Shown piece by piece: positions 1 through 6,311 of a stretch of DNA of 9,974 nucleotides. A program made the translations under genes and the position numbers. Every line of letters begins with the position of its first letter. Within the stretch, counting starts at the first letter, position 1. Source of the stretch: Anaerolineales bacterium (GTDB lineage: Bacteria; Chloroflexota; Anaerolineae; Promineifilales; Promineifilaceae); assembly GCA_020432595.1 (NCBI GenBank), contig JAGQGA010000144.1, positions 1 through 9,974 on the forward strand, in the 5' to 3' direction. Below the pieces are notes generated by a model, which was given only the letters and a program-made list of their open reading frames with translations, was not told the DNA's origin and searched no databases.

Positions 1-1507
1 CCTCCAGTGCCAAAATCGCCAGCGCCAACCGCCCCCGCTCCCCGCCGCTCAACGTTGCCACCTGGTTATACACTTCATCACCGCGAAACAAAAACCGCGC
101 CAAATAGCTCCGCGCCTCGCTGATGAGCATCGGATGGTGGTGCAAGAATTCATCTAGCACGCTGTTGTTCAGGTTCAGTGCTTCGTGCGCTTGGGCAAAA
201 TAGGCCAGCTTCAGGCTGGCACCGAGCCAAATCTCCCCTTGCAGCGGCGGCATTTGCTCCAAGATAGTGCGTAAAAAGGTGGATTTGCCCGTGCCGTTTG
301 GCCCAATCAGTGCCGCCGTTTGCAGCCGATTGAGCTGAATGTCGTCCGACACAAACAGGGGCGGATGCCCAGCATAACCAACCTGTAGATTTTGCGCCCG
401 CAGGACGATGTTGCCGCTGCGGTGGCTGGGGTGCAGCCGCATGGAAAGGGTGTGGGGGCGGGTGGGCTGGGGCAGGGCATCAAGCTGCTCCTGCAATTCG
501 CCCACAGTACCAGCAGGGCGGCGCAAATCCAGCTCGCTGGCGGCACGCGCCCACCCTTGCCCCTGCATTTTGCCCAGCGCATCCAGCCCCCCCACGCGAA
601 TCGCTTCCACTTCCCGCGCCAAGCGGCTCAGTTTGCCCTGCGCCATTTGCGTGCGCTGCCCGGCAATGTTGCGCCGAATAAAATCCATCTCTTTGGCAGC
701 GTACTCCTTGAAATCGGCAAACGCCTGCAGCCGCTGCTGCCAGCGGTCTTCGCGCTGCTGCACATAGGCGGTGTAATTGCCGCGATAGCTTTCGATGCCG
801 ACGGCACTCATTTCCCAAATGTTGTTGACCACGCGGTCGAGGAAGTAGCGGTCGTGGCTGACGATGAGGATCGCCCCTTCCCATAGTTTGAGTGTCCCTT
901 CGAGCCATTCGATGGCTTCGACATCGAGGTGGTTGGTGGGTTCGTCGAGGATGAGCAGATCGGGTTTGTCCAGCAGGAGCTTGGCGAGCAGGACGCGGGT
1001 TTTTTGTCCGCCGCTAAGGTGGGGCAAGGGCATGGCCCATTTGTCGTCGCTGAATCCCAACCCGGTTAGCACCTGCTTGATGCGTCGTTCGTAATCATAG
1101 CCGCCAGCTTGTTCAAACTGGGCTTGCTGTTTGCTGTATTGTTCGAGGAGTTCGGGGGAGGAACGGCCGTTACTCATCGCCAGCTCCATCTCCCGCAACT
1201 GCTTTTCTGCCCGGCGCAGTTCGGCAAAGACGGTCAGCATTTCGTCATAGACGGTGTGGTCATTGCCTTCAAACGCCAGCGATGCGTCTTGGGGCAGGTA
1301 GCCGAGGCGGGTGCCGCGTGCCAAATGGAGGCTGCCGCTGCTGGGGGTGGTGCGGCCGGCGACAATGAGCAGCAGCGTGGTTTTGCCCACGCCGTTTGGC
1401 CCCACCAGCCCTACTTTGCCATCGTGGGGAATGCTGGCAGAAGCCCCTTGAAACAGGTCAAAGGCTCCGAATGATTGTCCGACGTTGTTGATGGTTAAAA
1501 CGGCCAT
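1..1507 (-). CDS. ABC-F family ATPase (translation factor or ribosome-protection type), C-terminus cut by window edge
   Basis: Reading the minus strand from the ATG at 1507 gives 502 uninterrupted residues to the left edge. It begins MAVLTINNVGQSFG, a typical ABC-F start. Two tandem ATPase domains and no membrane segments are visible. Domain 1 has Walker A GPNGVGKT (residues 36-43), signature LSGGQ (164-168) and Walker B plus catalytic Glu ILDEPTNHLD (E189). Domain 2 has Walker A GPNGTGKS (402-409) and signature LSGGE (486-490). Its Walker B and C-terminus lie beyond the edge. A charged, helical linker of about 100 residues joins the domains, as expected for the P-site tRNA interaction motif. 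ABC-F proteins are cytosolic; they bind the ribosomal E site and rescue stalled or antibiotic-bound ribosomes. The start is chosen from the family N-terminus; no Shine-Dalgarno precedes it. It diverges from the biosynthetic genes, so a housekeeping role is likelier, but self-resistance is possible. The subfamily cannot be assigned by eye. Confidence 0.95.
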   Translation of the reverse strand, partial: MAVLTINNVGQSFGAFDLFQGASASIPHDGKVGLVGPNGVGKTTLLLIVAGRTTPSSGSLHLARGTRLGYLPQDASLAFEGNDHTVYDEMLTVFAELRRAEKQLREMELAMSNGRSSPELLEQYSKQQAQFEQAGGYDYERRIKQVLTGLGFSDDKWAMPLPHLSGGQKTRVLLAKLLLDKPDLLILDEPTNHLDVEAIEWLEGTLKLWEGAILIVSHDRYFLDRVVNNIWEMSAVGIESYRGNYTAYVQQREDRWQQRLQAFADFKEYAAKEMDFIRRNIAGQRTQMAQGKLSRLAREVEAIRVGGLDALGKMQGQGWARAASELDLRRPAGTVGELQEQLDALPQPTRPHTLSMRLHPSHRSGNIVLRAQNLQVGYAGHPPLFVSDDIQLNRLQTAALIGPNGTGKSTFLRTILEQMPPLQGEIWLGASLKLAYFAQAHEALNLNNSVLDEFLHHHPMLISEARSYLARFLFRGDEVYNQVATLSGGERGRLALAILALE

Positions 1508-1514
1508 GGGGTTA

Positions 1515-1520
1515 ATTATA
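1515..1520 (-). promoter_or_regulatory. Perfect -10 box (TATAAT) for the ABC-F gene, probably leaderless
   Basis: The minus strand reads TATAATTAACCCCATG from 1520 down to 1505. The hexamer ends 7 bases before the ATG, so the expected transcription start falls at or within a base or two of the start codon. The bases between are TTAACCCC, with no Shine-Dalgarno. No convincing -35 box was found 16-18 bases upstream. A -10 box this close to an ATG is the usual arrangement for leaderless transcripts. The promoter call is an inference from spacing. Confidence 0.5.
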
Positions 1521-1538
1521 CCGTAGGCCGTTTTTTGG

Positions 1539-1597
1539 ACACGGAAGACGCGGATGAACACGGATAGAAATCTGTGTTCATCCGTGTCTTTCCGTGT
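1539..1597. repeat. Long imperfect inverted repeat between divergent genes
   Basis: The left arm (1539-1565, beginning ACACGGAAGACGCGG) and right arm (1571-1597, ending CATCCGTGTCTTTCCGTGT) pair over about 27 bases with a few mismatches or a one-base bulge, around a loop of about 5 bases. The arms contain the smaller unit ATCCGTGT in both orientations (CGGATGAACACGGAT on one side). It lies between two genes that point away from each other, so it does not terminate either. Similar GGATGAACACGGAT-type units recur between genes in many environmental bacteria, from general recollection, so this is probably a dispersed intergenic repeat. Confidence 0.7.
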
Positions 1598-1760
1598 ACA
1601 GTAAATTTTTTGGGAGAAACGCTGGGTATAACCAGCTAAGCGCACACAAAGAAAATTGGCTTTTTAGCCACTCCCGTGCTAAGGTAACAAGCAGCATCTT
1701 GTTGTGATACAGTCTATTTTGATGAGCAAAACGGCCGTTTTTCGACCATAAGGAGTATCC

Positions 1761-2720
1761 ATGTTTTCAGTACTTAACCACAGCGTGATTCGTCAGCTTG
1801 ATAAATTGGTTCTCTACACCATGAACCAGCGCGTGCCAGAGTCGCTGCAAACAACCTATCAAGATACGCCTGCTTTTGAAACGGTGCTGGCACAAACGGC
1901 CGTTGATCTCAGCCAGACCCCCGACTACGCCCTCTCCGCCCCCGGTGAACACACCATCCAGTTGAACACCATGCTCGGCCCGATCACCTGCCATGTGCGC
2001 GTCCGGCCGGCGCGTGACCCCCACGCCCCCTTGCTCATTTACCACCACGGCTTTAGCGAAATGCCCTATTACGGTTCCTGGCAGCGTCTTTTTCCCAAAA
2101 ATCACCCCTACCCCGTCCATTCCGTCTGTATTCAGGCACCTTACCATGACCATTGGCGTGCCCCTTTTGAGCAAAGCATGGCTTCCGTGCTACACATTTA
2201 CCAAACATTCGCTGGCTCGCTGCGGTTAATGGAACTCATGCAAAACCATTTCGAGGCCAATGGCGCACCCTACACCATGTTGGCCGGTGTCAGTTGGGGG
2301 GGTATCACCAGCCTGCTCTATGAAGGGCTTTTCCAGCGCACCGCCGCTGTTATTCCTATGCTCTCCTCCCCTGATCTTGCCCAGGTGTTGCTCGACATAG
2401 CGGAAATGTTTGGCCGCCCGATTGACATCTCACGCCGCGAGTTAAAGCAACTGCTTGATTTTTCTCCATATTTTGACCGGTTTGACAATGACAAGGTGTA
2501 CCCATTGCTAGGCGAAAGAGACCTTTTCTTTCGCTATGAGAACCATCAGCATCATTTTGCCAACTGTCAGCTCAACACCATTTCGCAAGGTCACATCTCC
2601 GGCTTTTTTCATATTGCTCCCTTACGTCAACACCTCACCCAAACCTTGCAACACCTCATTCCATCTAACAAGCAGGTGGAAGATGCTCGTTTCCCCGTTA
2701 TCTCACAGCCGGTTGCTTGA
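1761..2720 (+). CDS. Alpha/beta hydrolase (esterase or thioesterase-like), single domain
   Basis: This 319-residue protein has the landmarks of an alpha/beta hydrolase fold. A strand followed by YHHGFSEMP (94-102) is the HG oxyanion-hole region. GVSWGG (176-181) is the nucleophile elbow with Ser178, GERD (251-254) offers Asp254 as the acid, and GH (277-278) offers His278. No signal peptide or membrane segment is evident, so it should be cytosolic. The layout resembles dienelactone hydrolase or prolyl-oligopeptidase-like enzymes more than classic type II thioesterases, whose elbow is usually GHSMG. The substrate cannot be read from the sequence. The start is well supported by AGGAG at 1751-1755, five bases before the ATG. 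It lies 296 bases upstream of the NRPS on the same strand, so it may be an editing or tailoring enzyme for that pathway, but the gap allows a separate transcript. One ACGGCCGT copy at 1896-1903 encodes Thr-Ala-Val at residues 46-48. Confidence 0.85.
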   Translation: MFSVLNHSVIRQLDKLVLYTMNQRVPESLQTTYQDTPAFETVLAQTAVDLSQTPDYALSAPGEHTIQLNTMLGPITCHVRVRPARDPHAPLLIYHHGFSEMPYYGSWQRLFPKNHPYPVHSVCIQAPYHDHWRAPFEQSMASVLHIYQTFAGSLRLMELMQNHFEANGAPYTMLAGVSWGGITSLLYEGLFQRTAAVIPMLSSPDLAQVLLDIAEMFGRPIDISRRELKQLLDFSPYFDRFDNDKVYPLLGERDLFFRYENHQHHFANCQLNTISQGHISGFFHIAPLRQHLTQTLQHLIPSNKQVEDARFPVISQPVA

Positions 2721-3016
2721 TCCTTTTAAAAATTGCTCGTTTCTCAACAGCGTCTAAAAACCTGTTTAGCCTGTAATACTTCTTTTAACTTTTCTTCTCT
2801 ATACTGCTTGTAGTACCAAGGTACTAACATCTGTAATGGGAAGTAGTCATCAAACAATTTTGCCACCGCACTGAAGCCTTGGAGCTGCTTCAACTTACCT
2901 AATCACTGCTAGACCAACCAAAACTCTTGATTGCTGCCGCAGCGTGACACAATAAGCACGCTCTCTTTGGTTTGCCTGTCGCCAGATCAAGATGTTGGTG
3001 AAGAAGATGGATTTTT
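2721..3016. other. Intergenic region between hydrolase and NRPS
   Basis: This 296-base gap is visibly more AT-rich than its flanks and has no convincing gene on either strand. It contains a good -10-like TATACT (2800-2805) and a dyad (2811-2826), listed separately. It also has a weak stem TGAAGC/GCTTCA (2872-2877 and 2887-2892) with a 9-base loop. No hairpin followed by a T-run is present after the hydrolase stop, so no intrinsic terminator is called. Upstream of the NRPS ATG at 3017 only a weak purine run (AAGAAGATGGA, 3001-3011) is available as a ribosome site. Two short minus-strand frames look protein-like but are interrupted. Confidence 0.7.
2800..2826 (+). promoter_or_regulatory. Candidate -10 box overlapped downstream by a dyad (possible operator)
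   Basis: TATACT at 2800-2805 matches the -10 consensus at five of six positions. About six bases later TAGTACCAAGGTACTA (2811-2826) is a perfect 7-bp dyad (TAGTACC/GGTACTA) around AA. The dyad would cover the predicted transcription start, a common place for a repressor operator. No good -35 box is seen at the right distance, and the resulting leader would be about 200 bases. Promoter and operator are inferences; only the dyad is seen directly. Confidence 0.3.
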
Positions 3017-6000
3017 ATGTTAAACGGGCAAATAAATACCAACTACCCCCTAACACCACTCCAGCAAGGTATGCTGCTGCATACGCTGTCAAAGCCCAAC
3101 AGCGGCGTTGATATTCAACAATTTCTCGTCACCATCAAAGATGCAATCCATGTGCATGCTTTTGCCGAAGCGTGGCAATGGGTCATTCAGCATCATCCTA
3201 TTTTACGTACCGCATTTGTTTGGGAAAAACGAGCCGAACCACAGCAAACGGTGGCTGTGGCGGCTCCCTTTCAGCTACAGCAGCAGGATTGGCGGCACGT
3301 TGAGCCGCCGCAGTGGGAAGAAAAGCTGGAAGCTTTTCGCCAGGAAGACCAGCGGCACGGCTTTGACATGACCCAGCCCCCGCTGCTGCGCGTGACGCTG
3401 ATTCAGCTTGCGCCTGACCATTTCAAATGTCTTTGGTCAGTCCACCATATTTTGGTAGACGGCCGTTCCATGACCATCATCCTGCGCGACCTCTTCACTG
3501 CCTATGAAGCACTTCTGGCCGGAACAACCCCCGACTTGCCTGAGCCAGCCCCCTTTGCCAACTACGTCCACTGGCTGCGCCAACGCAACCTGGCGGCTAA
3601 TGAAGCGTATTGGCGGCAAACCTTGGCGGGTTTCGAGACAGTAACGGCCGTTAATTTCGGCACCCCCGAACCCAGCCAGCAAGCCACCACCCCCGAAGAC
3701 CTCTGGCTCAGTCGCCAGCAAACCGAGCAATTAACGGCTTTTGCCCAGGAACAAGGCGTAACCCTCAACACCCTGCTGCAAACAGCGTGGAGCCTGCTGC
3801 TCTGCCACTATACGCGCAGCAAAGACGTGGTTTTTGGCAATACCCGCTCCGGCCGTTACGGTGCCGTAGATGGCTCCCGCGACATGGTGGGGCTGCTCAT
3901 CAACACCGTGCCGATGCGGGTGCAGGTGGACGAAGCGACGACGTTGGGGGAGATGTTAACGGCCGTTCGCGCCCAACACCTCACCCTCCGCGACCACGAA
4001 TTCACCCCCCTCAACCACATCCAGCGCTGGAGCAGCGTCGCCTCCGGCACCTCCCTGTTCGAGAGCCTGCTCGTCTTTGAAAACTACCGTTTCCACGATG
4101 CCCTGCAAGCCGAAGGCGGCAACTGGCACACCCGCGCCGTCGCCGACTACAGCTTCAACAACTACCCCATCACCATCCAGGGATACGCTGGCGACAAGCT
4201 CCTGTTGCGCGTCCTCTACCAGCGCGACAAATTCGACACCACCCAGGTGCGGCGCATTCTCGACCACCTGCAAACGCTGCTTGCCAGCATGGTAGACAGT
4301 GCCGACCAGCCCGCGCTGGCTTTGCCCTACCTCACCCGCGCCGAGCGCACCCAACTGCTCTACGAATGGAACCCGCCATTCCAAACCACCATCGCCCCCG
4401 GCCTCATCCATCGTCGTTTTGAGCAGCAAGTCGCCAAAACCCCCTACGCCATTGCCCTCACCGACCAGAGCAAGCAGTGGAGCTACCAGGCCCTCAACGA
4501 GCAAGCCAACCGATTGGCACACCTGCTGCGCAGCGCGGGGGTCATTCCCGGTACCTTTGTTGGTCTTTGCGTCGAGCGCACCAGTGCCATCGTAGTCGGC
4601 ATTTTGGGCATTCTCAAGGCAGGGGGGGCCTATGTGCCGCTTGACCCCGCCTACCCCAAAGCACGACTGGCGTTTATGATTGAAGACAGCCACATGCCCC
4701 TCGTCGTCACCGAACGCCGACTGCTAGACGCATTGCCGCCGCACCAAGCCAGCCCCATTTTGCTCGACAATTTGGGCGACCACCACCCAATTGGCAACCT
4801 GAGCTGCATCGCCGTGCCGGAGCATCCAGCCTACATCATCTACACTTCCGGCTCTACCGGCCGGCCGAAAGGGGTCATCGTCACCCACGCCAACGTTACC
4901 CGGCTGTTTGACAACACCGAGCATTGGTACCACTTCGACCGCAACGACGTATGGACACTTTTCCATTCCTACGCCTTTGACTTTTCCGTTTGGGAAATCT
5001 GGGGAGCGTTATTCTACGGCGGCCGTCTGGTCATCGTCTCCTACGAAACCAGCCGCGCTCCCGACCAATTCCACGCGCTGCTGGCGGCGGAAAAAGTGAC
5101 GGTTCTCAACCAAACGCCGTCGAGCTTCCGCCAGCTCATTGCCATAGACCGCCATAGCAACGCCCAACTTGCGCTCCGGTACGTCATTTTTGGTGGCGAA
5201 GCGTTGGATCTGTCCAGCCTCATCCCGTGGATGGACAAACACGGTGACGACCAGCCCCAGCTGATCAACATGTATGGCATTACGGAAACGACGGTGCATG
5301 TGACCTGGCGGCGGATTGATAAAACGGCCGTTTCTGCCAACAAAGGCAGCCTCATCGGCGAACCCATCCCCGACCTCCAGCTCTACGTCCTCGATCCATC
5401 CCTCCAGCCCGTCCCCGTCGGCGTACCCGGCGAAATCTTCGTCGGCGGCGCCGGGGTTGCCAACGGCTACCTTAACCGGGACGAACTGACCCGCGAGCGG
5501 TTTATTAACCACCCGTTCCGCGCCGGTGAAAAGCTGTACCGTACCGGCGACCTCGCTCGTTTCCTCCCCAACCGAGATATGGAATACCTGGGGCGCATTG
5601 ACCAGCAGGTGAAGATTCGCGGCTTCCGCATTGAATTGGGGGAAATTGAGGCGGTGTTGAATGGACATACGGCCGTTAAAGAAAGCGTCGTCCTGTCCTA
5701 CAAAACCAACACCGGCGAAACCCAGCTCATCGCCTACCTCATCCCCGCCGAACACGCCACCCTCTCCCCCGGCGACCTGCGGAAATTTGCCGCCACCAAG
5801 CTCCCCGACTACATGGTGCCAGCCGCCTTCACCCCCCTCGACGCTTTCCCGCTCACCGTCAACGGCAAGCTGGATCGCAACGCCCTGCCCAAACCGGTAC
5901 GCGCCAGCGTAGACAGCAACTACGTTTCCCCACGCACCCTGGCCGAACAAAAAGTGGCCTCTGTTTGGCAAAACGTCCTCATGGTAGACCGCGTAGGTGC

Positions 6001-6253
6001 CTACGACAGCTTTTTTGACCTCGGCGGCGATTCGCTGCTCATCATCCGCGTTGCCAGCCAACTGCGGCAGCAGTTCACCAAGGAATTGCCCATTCATAAG
6101 CTCTTTGAACATCGCACCGTCCACAGCCTGGCCGAATATTTAGACACCGACAAAAAGCAGGCCCTGATTGACACCCATGCCCTTAGCGACCGCGCCGACA
6201 ACCGCCAGGCCGCCCTGCAGCGTCGCCGCCAGCTTGCCAGAGATCGCGGTTAA
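3017..6253 (+). CDS. Non-ribosomal peptide synthetase, one module C-A(Thr)-PCP
   Basis: The 1078 residues form one elongation module. The condensation domain (about 8-440) has YPLTPLQQGML near its start, HHPILRTAF and an intact active site HHILVDG (143-149, catalytic His144). The adenylation domain (about 460-960) has A3 YTSGSTGRPKG (609-619), A5 NMYGITETT, A7 YRTGDL (841-846) and A10 NGKLDRNALP with the catalytic Lys951. The pocket residues read D655 F656 W659 N698 I724 G726 M752 V760 H761, plus K951: DFWNIGMVHK, the canonical threonine code. The PCP carries DLGGDSLL with phosphopantetheine site Ser1006. No epimerase, methyltransferase or thioesterase is present. The Arg-rich tail after residue about 1055 (RQAALQRRRQLARDRG) resembles C-terminal docking tails of NRPSs that hand over to a PKS. 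The PKS follows 58 bases later, so they are probably co-transcribed. A C domain on a possible first module suggests an acyl-starter or an acceptor from another synthetase. Confidence 0.95.
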   Translation: MLNGQINTNYPLTPLQQGMLLHTLSKPNSGVDIQQFLVTIKDAIHVHAFAEAWQWVIQHHPILRTAFVWEKRAEPQQTVAVAAPFQLQQQDWRHVEPPQWEEKLEAFRQEDQRHGFDMTQPPLLRVTLIQLAPDHFKCLWSVHHILVDGRSMTIILRDLFTAYEALLAGTTPDLPEPAPFANYVHWLRQRNLAANEAYWRQTLAGFETVTAVNFGTPEPSQQATTPEDLWLSRQQTEQLTAFAQEQGVTLNTLLQTAWSLLLCHYTRSKDVVFGNTRSGRYGAVDGSRDMVGLLINTVPMRVQVDEATTLGEMLTAVRAQHLTLRDHEFTPLNHIQRWSSVASGTSLFESLLVFENYRFHDALQAEGGNWHTRAVADYSFNNYPITIQGYAGDKLLLRVLYQRDKFDTTQVRRILDHLQTLLASMVDSADQPALALPYLTRAERTQLLYEWNPPFQTTIAPGLIHRRFEQQVAKTPYAIALTDQSKQWSYQALNEQANRLAHLLRSAGVIPGTFVGLCVERTSAIVVGILGILKAGGAYVPLDPAYPKARLAFMIEDSHMPLVVTERRLLDALPPHQASPILLDNLGDHHPIGNLSCIAVPEHPAYIIYTSGSTGRPKGVIVTHANVTRLFDNTEHWYHFDRNDVWTLFHSYAFDFSVWEIWGALFYGGRLVIVSYETSRAPDQFHALLAAEKVTVLNQTPSSFRQLIAIDRHSNAQLALRYVIFGGEALDLSSLIPWMDKHGDDQPQLINMYGITETTVHVTWRRIDKTAVSANKGSLIGEPIPDLQLYVLDPSLQPVPVGVPGEIFVGGAGVANGYLNRDELTRERFINHPFRAGEKLYRTGDLARFLPNRDMEYLGRIDQQVKIRGFRIELGEIEAVLNGHTAVKESVVLSYKTNTGETQLIAYLIPAEHATLSPGDLRKFAATKLPDYMVPAAFTPLDAFPLTVNGKLDRNALPKPVRASVDSNYVSPRTLAEQKVASVWQNVLMVDRVGAYDSFFDLGGDSLLIIRVASQLRQQFTKELPIHKLFEHRTVHSLAEYLDTDKKQALIDTHALSDRADNRQAALQRRRQLARDRG

Positions 6254-6260
6254 ACTGTTT

Positions 6261-6294
6261 AGAAGTTCAACTTCTTCAAAGAAGTTGAACTTCT
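6261..6294. repeat. Perfect 16-bp inverted repeat in the NRPS-PKS gap
   Basis: AGAAGTTCAACTTCTT (6261-6276) is followed by a CA spacer and its exact reverse complement AAGAAGTTGAACTTCT (6279-6294). Each arm is itself nearly palindromic (AGAAGTT-C-AACTTCT), so the element can form one long hairpin or two short ones. It begins 7 bases after the NRPS stop and ends 17 bases before the PKS ATG. The bases after it are GGACTAAG, with no T-run, so it is not a standard terminator. It may be an mRNA stability or processing element, or a member of a dispersed repeat family. Confidence 0.85.
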
Positions 6295-6311
6295 GGACTA
6301 AGTAAAAGAGT

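Noticed and set aside
392..1474. Plus-strand open frames over 392-886, 864-1094 and 1109-1474
   Set aside because: All lie opposite the ABC-F gene, whose Walker and signature motifs fix the true strand and frame.
1656..1671. Small hairpin TGGCT-TTTT-AGCCA in the divergent region
   Set aside because: A 5-bp stem is too short to support a terminator or RNA element, and it lies between promoters.
1651..1685. Possible promoter TTGGCT (1656-1661) with an extended -10 TGCTAAGGT (1677-1685) for the hydrolase
   Set aside because: The -35 matches four of six and the -10 only three of six with an 18-base spacer; too weak to annotate, though a promoter must lie in this region.
1729..1740. AAACGGCCGTTT as a specific operator of the hydrolase gene
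   Set aside because: The same palindrome occurs within coding sequences throughout the window, so its place near this start is not evidence of gene-specific regulation.
2992..3009. Alternative NRPS starts upstream (ATG 2992, GTG 2998, ATG 3007)
   Set aside because: None is in frame with the C domain; ATG at 3017 is the first in-frame start and gives a normal short lead before YPLTPLQQGML.
3956..4693. 245-codon minus-strand open frame opposite the C/A junction
   Set aside because: It is a shadow of the NRPS, with low-complexity Gly/Ala/Val composition and no recognisable domain.
5009..6124. 371-codon open frame on the minus strand opposite the A and PCP domains
   Set aside because: The plus strand encodes a fully recognisable NRPS here. 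The antisense protein is Gly/Val-rich with no motif and is an echo of the real gene's codon use.
6261..6294. Intrinsic terminator after the NRPS
   Set aside because: The stem is perfect, but the downstream bases are GGACTAAG with no T-run, and the next gene continues the same pathway.
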